Source: an uncultured bacterium (GTDB taxonomy: Bacteria > Bipolaricaulota > Bipolaricaulia > RBG-16-55-9 > DRJF01). Taken from it: a stretch of 51,332 bases of DNA. A program made the translations under genes and the position numbers. The notes beneath the pieces are model-generated. The model saw only the letters and a program-made list of their open reading frames with translations. It was not told the origin of the DNA and did no database searches. Location of the stretch: contig CAJXGD010000012.1 of assembly GCA_913053845.1 (NCBI GenBank), forward strand, positions 1 to 51,332, given 5' to 3'. Of this stretch, positions 40,674 to 51,332 are shown one piece after another. Position 1 is the first letter of the stretch, and each line of letters opens with the position of its first letter.

Positions 40674-40746
40674 AAGAGGTGTTAGCACGATCCATAAGGG
40701 AAGCCGCAGCAGTTCTCTGACAATGGAGCGGGCACTGGTTATGTTG
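40623..40746 (+). repeat. Long direct repeat, right copy (cas6 end plus regulator start)
   Basis: Partner of 39748-39871, offset exactly 875 bases. Here it runs into the intact WYL-regulator gene. The GTG that could start the regulator in the left copy is GTT in this copy, so the regulator now starts at ATG 40723. About 10% divergence shows the duplication is old or came from a related locus. Confidence 0.85.
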
Positions 40747-41667
40747 GCCCGTCTGTTGGCAGGTGCGGCCAGTCGCCAAGAGCTCATCAATTTTGTGAGA
40801 GGGCAGGTGGAAGACGCCTACGCTCAGAGCCCTGAGGACAGCTTTTGTCGCGATCTGCGACTGCTGCGCTATCTAGGCTTTCAGGTAAGCTGGCAGCGCA
40901 GCCATCGTGCCTATTGCTTACAAAGCTTTGATCATCCTGTGCTGAAGATTCACCTTGCGGTAGATGCCTTGGAGGGGCTGGCGCTGGTTAAGCATGCCTT
41001 CAAAGACCTGCCACACTCGCAGAGATTTGCGGCGTTGGCCTCTGCCATCGAGGCTCGCCTTCCAGATCGTGCTCGCCGTGCGCTACGCCATCAACCTTTG
41101 CCTGCCTACTCCCTCGCTCCGGCGGATCAATGGCCGGCGCAGTCGCAGAGCTTGCAAATCGTTGAAGGGGCTATCAGGGGCAACCAGCGGCTGGAGTTCC
41201 TTTATCGTTCTCCCAAGCGCCCTGAGCGAGAAGACCCCAAACGGCATATTGTGGAACCATACCAGTTAGAATATCGGGAGGGTCATCTCTACTTCGAGGG
41301 GTACGATCTCAAGACGGGTCGCGTTTATCTCTATCGGGTGGATCGCATCGTACCGGGATCGGCTAAGATATTGCCGGACGTGTTTATGCCCCGGGAGCGG
41401 TTGCACCATCGGATACGGATTCGCTACTGGCTGGCGGCGGAGATCGCACGCTATGGGGCGAGCCGGAGGTTTCTCGCTCAGCACGAGGAGCAGCAAGACG
41501 ATGGATCGGTGATCGTCACTGCCGAGGTGTATGATCTATTTGAGGCGCTCAAGACGCTCTTGAAGTACGGCAGCGGCTGTCGGGCACTCGAGCCCCCGGA
41601 GCTGGTGAACGCGGTTCGTGAGGAGGCAATGAAGATGGTCGAGATCTATGAAGGGGCGGCGAGTTGA
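40723..41667 (+). CDS. WYL-domain transcriptional regulator
   Basis: Regulator of 314 residues. It has an N-terminal winged helix-turn-helix (about 1-60, with CRDLRLLRYLGFQVSW), a middle helical segment, the WYL domain (about 150-225, with EPYQLEYREGHLYFEGYDLKTG and YRVDRI), and a C-terminal WCX-like extension. WYL proteins bind nucleic-acid or nucleotide ligands and often control CRISPR and other defence genes. It lies between cas6 and cas10d; a palindrome overlapping the next promoter is a likely target. The upstream codons in frame (STIHKGSRSSSLT) belonged to the ancestral protein, judging by the left repeat copy. Confidence 0.85.
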   Translation: MERALVMLARLLAGAASRQELINFVRGQVEDAYAQSPEDSFCRDLRLLRYLGFQVSWQRSHRAYCLQSFDHPVLKIHLAVDALEGLALVKHAFKDLPHSQRFAALASAIEARLPDRARRALRHQPLPAYSLAPADQWPAQSQSLQIVEGAIRGNQRLEFLYRSPKRPEREDPKRHIVEPYQLEYREGHLYFEGYDLKTGRVYLYRVDRIVPGSAKILPDVFMPRERLHHRIRIRYWLAAEIARYGASRRFLAQHEEQQDDGSVIVTAEVYDLFEALKTLLKYGSGCRALEPPELVNAVREEAMKMVEIYEGAAS

Positions 41668-41670
41668 TTG

Positions 41671-41700
41671 GCGCAATTGCGCGGTGAAAAAAGTTATACT
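41671..41700 (+). promoter_or_regulatory. cas10d promoter with overlapping palindrome
   Basis: TATACT (41695-41700) is a good -10 box, and the expected -35 region is occupied by the perfect 12-base palindrome GCGCAATTGCGC (41671-41682). The flanking TTGGCGC is shared with the inverted repeat before cas6. A protein bound here would cover the -35 site; the WYL regulator is the obvious candidate. No good -35 hexamer is seen, so the promoter may need activation. Confidence 0.5.
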
Positions 41701-41741
41701 GGTGCGATGGAGCTGAAAGGGCCTTCGGTTAGAGGTGAGAA

Positions 41742-44627
41742 TTGTCTGAGATTGATCTGAAGCGGATTGCTCTTCTGATCGGCAAAGAGGAGCCCTCTCT
41801 TTTCAAGGATTACGTAGACCGGATAGCCAATCGAGCTCTCTTGCCTTATAAGCTGATCTTTCAGTATGGTAAAAAGCGCGGCGAAAGCCTATACATCCAT
41901 GTCCTGAATGGTATCTTCGTGCTGGAGACGCTCCGTATCCTCTTGCAAGTGAGTGATGAGGAAGCCAGAATGCTCTTCACGGCCTTCACCGTTCACGACC
42001 TCAACAAAGTGTTAAAGCAACCGAAGGCCTTCGGCAAGCTGGCCACACGGGAAAACGTGTCCGCGGAGATCGAGCGACTTAATTTAGATACATTCTTCCC
42101 TGATTGGCATGATTATTCTGAAGACATTACCAGCCTGGTACGAGGTCATCCCGGTCATGCTCAAGCGGGCGGCGAGCGTTGGGTAGTCAAACGGGAAAGC
42201 AGATACAAATTAGGGCTAGACCGGATCAATGCTCTGCTCCACTTGATGCGAGCCGCTGACATTGTAGACCTATCCCACACGCTGGAAGAACGAGCCCGAA
42301 AAGCAGATTTCTTGGGTTACCTAAACGCCTACTTGGCGGATAGCGACCAGGGAATTCAGTATCGGTTCTTCATCCATCAACTGACCGAGCAACGAGGCTT
42401 GCTCACCAACGTGCTGCACAACGCTATCGCTGCTGACTTGAAGGAGTACCATCACTTGCTACCACTGCTTTACTACCCGGAGGGCATTGCCTACTTGGGC
42501 GAGAAGAAAAGCACAGTGCAGATCGGTCCAGATGACCGAGCGCGGATGGCTCGTCGCATTGCCGCGACCCTCTCCGAGATGATCTCTGGGAAGTTTCGTG
42601 AATTCATCCACTCGGGTGGCCAAGGGATTAAGGTTGATGCCAAGTGCTTAGGGCTGGGAGTCTCGTTCAGGCAAATCTGGCGAGAGATCTATAACAAGGT
42701 CCAACGACGGAACTTTCCCCCAGATCTCGATAGCAAAGCACGGGAACGAGCGCAGCGCAATTTCGACCGTTCACGAGCAACCTCACCGGAAGCTGCCGAG
42801 GAGGTTCAGGCGGTGCTCGCAGGACCAGCGTCGGTTGTCAGCACCAACGTTGAGCTGCTGCGCTTAGGTGAGCTGCTGCGCACGTATTACATCTTTCTCA
42901 AGACACACTTCTCAACAGGCGTTGCTGATCCCTGGACTCATATCTATAAACTACTCGAATTACCGACAGAAAAATGGCCTCTTTACGCCTACTTCGAGGC
43001 TCGCTACGATCGAGCCTACGTCCTGGCCCGTGACCTATCGTTACTCGAGGAAGAGGTCTATCGGCGCATCGAAGCCGATGGACAGGCGTTTATGGCAAAT
43101 ATAGGTACAGGAAACGCTCCTAAGATAGCTCTATCAACGGAGTATCTAAGAGCTCTATTTACAGAGTATCTGAGCCGCTATGCCGTCTTCGGCACTGATG
43201 AGCGACCTCAAGTCGGTTTTGGCGATCACTTAGCCCATTATATCGCTGCACAGCACAAGCAGTGTGTCTATTGCAGTAGCCCGTTTCCCACTGACAAATG
43301 GATGACCGCTGACGTGCGCTCGGACATCAAGGTGCAGGTCTTTTCCAATCGCTTACGTGGTGGACCGGGTGAACCTAAAAAACACATCTGCGCTATTTGT
43401 CAGATTCAGTTCTTGCTGGAAAAGCTGAATTATCCTGAGATCCGCGGCGAAAAGACGCTCTATCTGCATCTGTACCCTTACACCTTTCTCACCGGACCCT
43501 TCATTGAAGGGCTGAAGGCCACTATACGGCGCATCACGGCGGAAGACACAGCAGTCCGAGCGTTGAACTTGGATAGCCCATCAGCCATTCAGGCCTATGG
43601 AGCTCAGGAGTCAACTGGGCCTACCTTCCGCTCCCGCACTCAAAAGAACAAGCCCCAGCCCTATGGTCTCTATCTACCCCGCTACGCGGAGACGGTGGGA
43701 AACCTGCTGGTCTTTCCCATCAATCCGGCTGGCAAAAACGATACAGAGCGATGGCTATTTGCCCTGTGGAACGCGCTTGTCTTGCAGCGGCACTTTGGCG
43801 TGAAAGTGCTGCTCAGTCACGCTGCCGTTCCCCCATTGGGTAAGGAGGATTTTGCTGATCTATACGTGGAGAACATTCCGTTAGCTTGCAGGGGCCTGCT
43901 GCCTCACAACGACTACGCTCAGTTTCGCAATGGCAGTGCAGAACGGGGCACATTACCGACGCTCTGGGATGATGTGAGCCATCTGTTTGCCCTGCGACAG
44001 TTGACCTTGGCCGTTCAGCAAGACCATACGCCTCAGCTGGTACGAGCTCTGGCAGCGAAGCCACTGTCCATCTTCTACCAGACGGAGCGGTTGCTGGAGG
44101 CCAAGGCGCGAGGAGAATCTGGTGGACTAATCACCTGGCTATCGCAGCAAGCCTTCCCCCATGTGCAGGCTTTAGCCCTGAGCAAAGGAGGTGTTCTGGT
44201 GGCTATACTGAGTGAAAAATTACAACAGTTAGCAAAGATCGCTTGGCAGCAAGGTCTACGTGGCCGCTCCTTGGAGCGAAACAGCTTGCTCTTCCCTCTC
44301 GATGAAGTCTTGCAGAAACTGGGACAGGGTGGCAGGGTGGCTGATGCTGAGACGCTGAGAGCCGCCGCTGCTCAAGATATCTTCGACCATCTCTATCGCA
44401 TCGCCGATGAGCGCTATAAACCCGGTAAGAATAAGGCAGAGGCGGCTAAATCGTTCGTACAGAGTTGGTTTGCTGGTGTGGTCAAAGGTGTTTACGCTGG
44501 CAACGTCCGCAAATTGCTGGACGACGAGAAACTGATTCGCTCCGCGTTTCTCTTCTATGTCCGCGAGCAAATCCCGCATCAGGCGGCGAAAGTTGCTGAA
44601 GCAGATCACTCCGATGAGGGCGCATAG
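41742..44627 (+). CDS. cas10d: Type I-D large subunit Cas10d (Csc3)
   Basis: Large effector subunit of 961 residues. The N-terminal HD nuclease region has H53 in YIHVLNG, the H85-D86 pair in FTVHDLNK, and a later aspartate in MRAADIVDL. In type I-D this domain cuts the target DNA. A zinc ribbon follows, with C508/C511 (CVYC) and C550/C553 (CAIC). The rest is a degenerate Cas10 palm and helical region; no GGDD cyclase motif is seen, as expected for Cas10d. The start is TTG 41742 after GAGGTGAG. It heads the cas10d-csc2-csc1 run. The helicase Cas3' it needs is absent from the window. Confidence 0.9.
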   Translation: MSEIDLKRIALLIGKEEPSLFKDYVDRIANRALLPYKLIFQYGKKRGESLYIHVLNGIFVLETLRILLQVSDEEARMLFTAFTVHDLNKVLKQPKAFGKLATRENVSAEIERLNLDTFFPDWHDYSEDITSLVRGHPGHAQAGGERWVVKRESRYKLGLDRINALLHLMRAADIVDLSHTLEERARKADFLGYLNAYLADSDQGIQYRFFIHQLTEQRGLLTNVLHNAIAADLKEYHHLLPLLYYPEGIAYLGEKKSTVQIGPDDRARMARRIAATLSEMISGKFREFIHSGGQGIKVDAKCLGLGVSFRQIWREIYNKVQRRNFPPDLDSKARERAQRNFDRSRATSPEAAEEVQAVLAGPASVVSTNVELLRLGELLRTYYIFLKTHFSTGVADPWTHIYKLLELPTEKWPLYAYFEARYDRAYVLARDLSLLEEEVYRRIEADGQAFMANIGTGNAPKIALSTEYLRALFTEYLSRYAVFGTDERPQVGFGDHLAHYIAAQHKQCVYCSSPFPTDKWMTADVRSDIKVQVFSNRLRGGPGEPKKHICAICQIQFLLEKLNYPEIRGEKTLYLHLYPYTFLTGPFIEGLKATIRRITAEDTAVRALNLDSPSAIQAYGAQESTGPTFRSRTQKNKPQPYGLYLPRYAETVGNLLVFPINPAGKNDTERWLFALWNALVLQRHFGVKVLLSHAAVPPLGKEDFADLYVENIPLACRGLLPHNDYAQFRNGSAERGTLPTLWDDVSHLFALRQLTLAVQQDHTPQLVRALAAKPLSIFYQTERLLEAKARGESGGLITWLSQQAFPHVQALALSKGGVLVAILSEKLQQLAKIAWQQGLRGRSLERNSLLFPLDEVLQKLGQGGRVADAETLRAAAAQDIFDHLYRIADERYKPGKNKAEAAKSFVQSWFAGVVKGVYAGNVRKLLDDEKLIRSAFLFYVREQIPHQAAKVAEADHSDEGA

Positions 44628-44659
44628 TGGTAACACGAAACTGATAGGAGGGAATCCTC

Positions 44660-45649
44660 ATGACGATCATAGAGAAATACGCTGATCGTTTCCTTGCCCG
44701 TTACAGTAACTACCCGCAGGGGCAGTATGTCAACCTGCTGTTGGTAAGGCAGGTGGAATCTGAAGCTATCTTCCGCACTGAAGGCAGCGGCGAGCCCTTG
44801 AGCAAGGAGTTTGTCCACGCCGGCCTCGATGGTGATGAGATCATTCAGCGGGTGGTCATCAGCAAGCGCAAGCAAACCGCCGTCGAGCGACGGACCGGCC
44901 GCGAGCTGCTCCGGGCACACGGTCTGCTCTTCGAAAAAGATGGCAAGAGCGGCACATGTGCGCTCAATCGGAACAATCCCTGCGAGCGCTGCATGGATTG
45001 CATGATCTACGGCTACGCCGCCGGCGGCGGGGGTGCTCAGAAATCCCGTGTGGTCACCGATGATGCCTTCAGCCTGCATCCGGCCACGACCATCACGGGT
45101 AGCAAACAGTTCAACGCGCTTTTCGACAACTCCACAATGCGTGACCCCGAAACGGGAAAACCTTCCCATAGCATCGGCACTGACGAATACGTCAAGCCTG
45201 AGACTGTTTTCCTAGACATCGAGACGCTCAAGGACGTGACGGCAAACGAATTCCGCTACATCCTGGGTAACATCCTGCGCTCGTCTCGATACGGGGCCAT
45301 CACCGCACGCATTGGCAAAGTGAAAAACTTGCTGGCTGGGGTCATCTTCAGCAACTGTGAGATCTTCAGCAATTTGGAACTGACCCAAGCTGCCTATGAT
45401 CACCTGCGGAATGGCGATGACGAGAATGGCTCAACAGAGCCAGATTTCCCTCTGAGAACTCAGAAGTTAGTAGAGGCTATCCTAGAGGTGAGCCTAGAGC
45501 TCGGTGGGCGCGTTGCCAGTCATATTGTGCGTTTGACGCCTGAGGAGGTGGTCGCGCTGGTAGGAGAAATCATCACTCTCTACCAAGATGAGGCTGCGGT
45601 CCGCCGAGTGTTGGAGGAGACAACCAAGATGTACGGTCCCCAAGGATAG
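44660..45649 (+). CDS. csc2: Type I-D backbone protein Csc2 (Cas7d)
   Basis: Backbone subunit of 329 residues that polymerises along the guide RNA in the type I-D complex. It matches Csc2 along its length: an RRM-like core, the NRNNPCERCMDCMIYGYA cysteine cluster (about 107-124, likely zinc-binding), and the glycine-rich AAGGGGAQKSRVVTDDAF segment next to it. TAGGAGGG precedes ATG 44660. It follows cas10d by 32 bases and precedes csc1 by 10. Codon use and composition match the other CRISPR genes. Confidence 0.92.
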   Translation: MTIIEKYADRFLARYSNYPQGQYVNLLLVRQVESEAIFRTEGSGEPLSKEFVHAGLDGDEIIQRVVISKRKQTAVERRTGRELLRAHGLLFEKDGKSGTCALNRNNPCERCMDCMIYGYAAGGGGAQKSRVVTDDAFSLHPATTITGSKQFNALFDNSTMRDPETGKPSHSIGTDEYVKPETVFLDIETLKDVTANEFRYILGNILRSSRYGAITARIGKVKNLLAGVIFSNCEIFSNLELTQAAYDHLRNGDDENGSTEPDFPLRTQKLVEAILEVSLELGGRVASHIVRLTPEEVVALVGEIITLYQDEAAVRRVLEETTKMYGPQG

Positions 45650-45659
45650 GGGATGAGCC

Positions 45660-46418
45660 ATGCATATCTACAGTTGTGAGCTGATCTTGATGGAGCCGAC
45701 TTTCTTCAGCAGCCGTGAGGTGAGCGCCATCTATCAGACCGAGCCACTGATCGGCAACTATGCTCTGGCCTACGCTTTCGGGTTCTGCCAGTCGCCCTAT
45801 TTCAATGATGGGACCATCCACTATGTGGAGCACTTAACCGAGCTGAACGCACGCGGGTTATATGTGACCCCAGCGACGATCAGCGGCGAGCCCCGTTTCA
45901 CCTTCGGTCAGTTTAATGCCCAAGCTGACTCTTACTGGTACGCCTTCGCCAACAATGTCATCGTGACCCGTCCTGATGGAGCCTGGGCCGAGAAACGAGG
46001 AGCTGCTTGGTATCTCATCCGTCAAGCGGGAGAGCGAGGTCAAAAAGTGAATCTGGAGAACCGGCCACAGCACGGCCGTATCCGCTTTTTGGCCCTGGAC
46101 AACCGAGCCTTATGCCACGTCATCAGCCGCGAACCGCTGACCATCTCTCATTACATCCGCTTGGGTAAGTTTATGAGCAAAGCCCGGGTGACCGTGACCG
46201 AGCAGCCCTTTGAGGTCGTGGACAAGGAGAACATGCTCATTCCCTTGTTGCTCAACCCAGCCGATCTCAATCGAGAAACCACGCTTCATATATTCGATCT
46301 CATCAGTGTCCCACCTACTCCACTGGTACGTAATGCCGTTCTTGACGGCCGTTTCTATCAGCTACCCGGCGGAGTGCATTTGCCAACCGGGATGCGGTTT
46401 GGGGTGGAAGTGGTATAG
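45660..46418 (+). CDS. csc1: Type I-D subunit Csc1 (Cas5d)
   Basis: Cas5-type subunit of 252 residues that holds the 5' tag of the guide RNA. It starts with the RAMP strand MHIYSCELILMEPTFF, continues with the SAIYQTEPLIGNYALAYAFG motif typical of Csc1, and ends with LPTGMRFGVEV. A GATAGGGGATGAGCC leader places a ribosome site just before ATG 45660. It is the last type I-D gene; cmr1 of the type III set begins 37 bases downstream on the same strand with no terminator between, so cotranscription is likely. Confidence 0.9.
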   Translation: MHIYSCELILMEPTFFSSREVSAIYQTEPLIGNYALAYAFGFCQSPYFNDGTIHYVEHLTELNARGLYVTPATISGEPRFTFGQFNAQADSYWYAFANNVIVTRPDGAWAEKRGAAWYLIRQAGERGQKVNLENRPQHGRIRFLALDNRALCHVISREPLTISHYIRLGKFMSKARVTVTEQPFEVVDKENMLIPLLLNPADLNRETTLHIFDLISVPPTPLVRNAVLDGRFYQLPGGVHLPTGMRFGVEVV

Positions 46419-46455
46419 AATATGACCTGGAGCGGAAGCGTTGCGGAGGGTGTCG

Positions 46456-47510
46456 ATGAAAGGGGAACGGCAGATGACTGAACCGTTGACGATCAAGCTC
46501 AAGACACTGACGCCACTGTGGACCGGCGGAGTAAAGGGCACCTGCGACCGGCTGCACGAGACCGGGATCATCGGGAGTTTGCGCTGGTGGTACGAGGCGC
46601 TCGTGCGCGGGCTGGGGGGGAGCGCGTGCGATCCAAGTCGACATGAATGCAGTTATGATCCAAAGAAACCCCACGACGGTCTCTGCGATGTCTGCCGTGT
46701 GTTTGGAGCGACAGGCTGGAGACGGCAGTTTCGCTTGGAAGTGCTGGATCACGCCCTCTCCAACGCCTCAATCGAGCACACCATTCGTGCTGATCGGACG
46801 TATACTGACAACAAGGGGAGAACTCGTGCACCCACCTGGTATTTTCGCGATCCTAACCGATCTCAACGGGTGCCGAATACTCCAAAGCATGGAGAGCTAA
46901 GCCTCAAGATCCAAGCTCTGTCATCAAGTGTTTCACCTGAAGTCATCGCCGGGCTGATCCAGTTCATCGCCGATTGGGTAGCTGTCGGAGCGCGGACGCA
47001 AATGGGGTTTGGTGTCGTTGAGCTGGCAAACGGTCGAATTGACACCGAACCTTTGCACGATTGGCTGAGCGCGTTGGCTGGAACCGAAACTAACCCTAAA
47101 CTCCCATCGCTACAAAATGCTTTCTTTGCTCGTATTGCTTCCAAGAATGGCGCTACAGAGCAAGAAACTTTTAACTTGAAATACGACTTGCGTCGACTCT
47201 TTGCGGAGGATCGTAACCTGCGCCACTTTGTCATGGGCACGGTCAGAGGGAAGCGGTTGGCAGCCAAAATCAAGATGTCACGTCCTTATGGCAATGGTTT
47301 GATACGCGTGTGGGGTTGGATTCCACGAGAGGCAGACGTTTATGGGAGTGATTGGGAGCGGAATACGGTGGTTGAACTCCTCCACCAGCACTTGAAGACT
47401 CGCTGCACCTTGCAGGTCTGGCGTGAGTTCAACAGCCCTCGTGATACCACAGGTCAAGAATATGATGATCCTACAGAGTTCCTGAAAAGCCTACTTGTGA
47501 GCGAATCGTC

Positions 47511-47514
<4 letters not shown>
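46456..47514 (+). CDS. cmr1: Type III RAMP protein Cmr1
   Basis: Cmr1-like Cas7-group protein of 352 residues. It has the N-terminal strand TIKLKTLTPLWTGG, the motif ETGIIGSLRWWYEALVRGLGG, a CDVCRVFGATGWRR box, and the C-terminal MGFGVVE glycine loop of the second fold. In type III-B complexes Cmr1 sits at the guide 3' end. GGAGGGTG six bases before ATG 46456 favours that start over TTG 46441 and ATG 46474. It overlaps the next gene by four bases (ATGA). Its place right behind csc1 gives the locus its mixed I-D/III character. Confidence 0.9.
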
Positions 47515-49447
<1,933 letters not shown>

Positions 49448-49451
<4 letters not shown>

Positions 49452-51332
49452 GCAATCCGCTCGAGGTGCTACGTGAACATCAGGAGGACATCCTCCTGGC
49501 CGAGGTGGCTGCATGGTTGCACGATATGGGAAAATGCACCGATGAATTCATTCAGCACGAAGAGGCTCGCGGCTTTCGTGCGACAAGAAGCTCTGTAAAG
49601 TCAGCCAGACTTAATCCGCACAAGGCTATCTTTAAAGTATCTGAACTATCACGGTTCTCATTCTCCTCAGATAGACTTCCTGAAAGAGGAGAGGAAGCGG
49701 AAAGTCGCCATGCACTACACCGTTTACTGGGGGAAGAAATCCTCAGCTTATTGGATGAAAAGACCTCACTGCTCGGTAGTCAATATTCCCTTAGAGAGCT
49801 CATTTATTTTGGAAGACCTGGCTTTGCAGGCAGGACCAGTCAACCACTGGGAAAGGATGGAACCCCAGCAGATTATCTCGGCCGTTGCCATGGTGCCGCG
49901 CATGTAGAGAAGGAAGAGACTGACAAGGCTGGCAAGCAACATCAGGATGACAGCCGGTTGAGTGACGCGTTGGGGCGTGAGTTCTCCTCCTTGACAGGAT
50001 TGACGGGACGCCTAAAAGGGCTTCCGTTCACCTCGATCACGGACCGCGATACCTTCCAACATGCGGTCAAAGAGGCGTTCGTCGAAGCGCCGGGCGACAC
50101 CCGACGGCCGGAAAACGAGGTAACTCTATGGGACTGGTCGCATATCGTCGCAGCACTGTATAAAGCCGCCTTGGCCGGAGCGTTGCTGGGATACCAACCG
50201 GAGCCCAATAAGCTGTGCTGGCGACTCCTCAGCATGCGCGTGGACGGTTCAGCCTTTCTAGAACGCGTCTCTGGAATTCCTGACCTGCTCTCGCGTCAAG
50301 CTCTGTTGGACGACGCCTTCAAGCGGATTCGTGTTCTGTTAGAAGCGACATATCCACTTGGAACCTGTGTCTATCACGATCAGAATGGCGGCATCTACGT
50401 TGTCCCCAACATAGAGCTCTTGTTAGAGCTACCCAACGCTGAAGGGAAGACGCTAAAGGAGTTAATTGACATTGAGTTTGCTAAAGGAACGATCGATTCA
50501 AAGAAGAACTCAGCTCTTTCCGGTGAAATATACTGCTGTGTGCAACTTGATAGCAAAGCATGGCAAGCGCAAAGACCGGATCGCTCCTTTGACGTGCCCC
50601 CAATCGGCTCCATCCTCCGCACTCAGCCACTTACGTGTGCTGATCCTGAACAGGTCACTCGATGGTGGCAGAAGGGAACTGCGGATGTATGCATAGTCTG
50701 TGGTCTGCGGCCACAAGGTCCTGGGCCAAAAGCGAGAAAGCGTAACGTCTGTGATATCTGCGAGCAACGCCGTGCCGATCGCTCCAAAATCTGGGCAAAG
50801 GGCGTAGGGGTGAATGGCCATTTGCCTCTACCCACCACCATTTGGACCGACGAGGTGGTCGACAACAAGGGACGGCTCGCTCTCATCGTCGGCCAATTTG
50901 ATCTGACCCACTGGCTCGACGGCTCTTTTATCCACACACTGGCTGTGATAGACCCAGACCCAGCCGACGCAAGCGACAAGACCGCTGACGCAGTTGCCAA
51001 GAACCCCTCCTTCGCCCGTATCCGCCGGGTGTGGGAGACCACCCATGCGTTTTGGCAACCTGCCTTGAGGGAACCAGGAGCAGATGGCCAGCCAGTGCTT
51101 CAACCGGTCGGCCGGCGTCTAGAGATCGTCCCGAAAGATCGTGATCGGCTTAATCTGGGTCTTTTCCATACCTACGAGTTGGTCCTCGGCCAAGCCCGAC
51201 TCAGCATCGTCTGGGACTCGGACAACCACCGCTTCATCACCTGTGACAACCTCAAGTACCTGGCCAAGCCGGAGCAGTTGGGCAGAGATGTAGAGGAATG
51301 GCTGAAAGAACACCAATGTCAAGGCCGACTAC
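49448..51332 (+). CDS. csx11: Cas10-family protein of the Csx11 type, runs off the window
   Basis: An uninterrupted frame of 628 codons from ATG 49448 to the window edge; the 3' end is missing. The N-terminal HD motif is AAWLHDMGKC (H25-D26). A zinc ribbon follows with CIVC at 415-418 and CDIC about 20 residues later. The next segment, TIWTDEVVDNKGRLALIVGQFDLTHWLDG (about 457-485), has the look of the Csx11 palm. Csx11 is a Cas10 relative found with Cmr-type RAMP genes. Whether its cyclase GGDD motif survives cannot be judged because the second palm lies beyond the edge. It is coupled to the HEPN gene by an ATGA overlap and would be the large subunit of the type III complex. Confidence 0.8.

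Overview
The window is a bacterial chromosome segment. It has Shine-Dalgarno-led genes, sigma70-type promoters (several TTGACA / TATAAT-like pairs), tight operons and a GC-rich core. The left end (about 1-3,400) looks visibly AT-richer. The type 4 iron-sulfur uracil-DNA glycosylase, the type I-D CRISPR genes and the frequent TTG/GTG starts suit a thermophilic, deep-branching and probably uncultured lineage. I cannot name a phylum from the sequence alone; a Bipolaricaulota/Acetothermia-like bacterium is only a guess.

Layout. 1-3,400: decayed accessory DNA, with a frameshifted OLD-family nuclease running off the left edge, a PKD-repeat membrane protein and an oligopeptide-binding-protein fragment. 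3,438-8,817 (minus): one operon with its own promoter. It encodes a MerR-like DUF4004 regulator, small membrane and zinc-ribbon proteins, a bactofilin-like protein, a DUF4097 protein and an ABC-2 exporter, and a palindromic operator sits in the promoter spacer. 8,920-10,914: uvrB. 10,975-13,810: toxin-antitoxin genes and remnants plus a dead IS1-like element. 13,821-20,400: polyprenyl diphosphate synthase, an M20 peptidase, a MenC/N-acylamino-acid-racemase enolase-superfamily enzyme, an SDR dehydrogenase and a sugar transporter. 20,540-26,096 (minus): lipA, E1alpha, two tandem E1beta genes and lpd, with no E2. 26,254-26,796: an HU/IHF protein and a PEBP remnant. 26,797-36,047 (minus): a 1,890-residue secreted beta-helix protein, a secreted nuclease-like/PKD/lamin-tail protein and a two-component system in one run. 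36,194-38,968: TPR protein, uracil-DNA glycosylase, RnfC/NuoF-like protein.

39,046-51,332 (plus) is a composite CRISPR-Cas locus. The type I-D part is cas6, a WYL regulator, cas10d, csc2 and csc1. It is followed without a real break by type III genes: cmr1, a long RAMP protein and a Cas10 of the Csx11 kind that is still open at the window end. Two toxin-antitoxin-like modules sit inside it. A VapBC pair lies between two diverged copies of the cas6-end/regulator-start junction. An MNT nucleotidyltransferase/HEPN pair is stitched into the type III operon by start/stop overlaps. No CRISPR array, cas1, cas2, cas4 or cas3 is visible. The most novel features are the MNT-HEPN pair inside the Csx11 operon, the I-D/III arrangement with shared candidate operator motifs, and the repeat-flanked VapBC.
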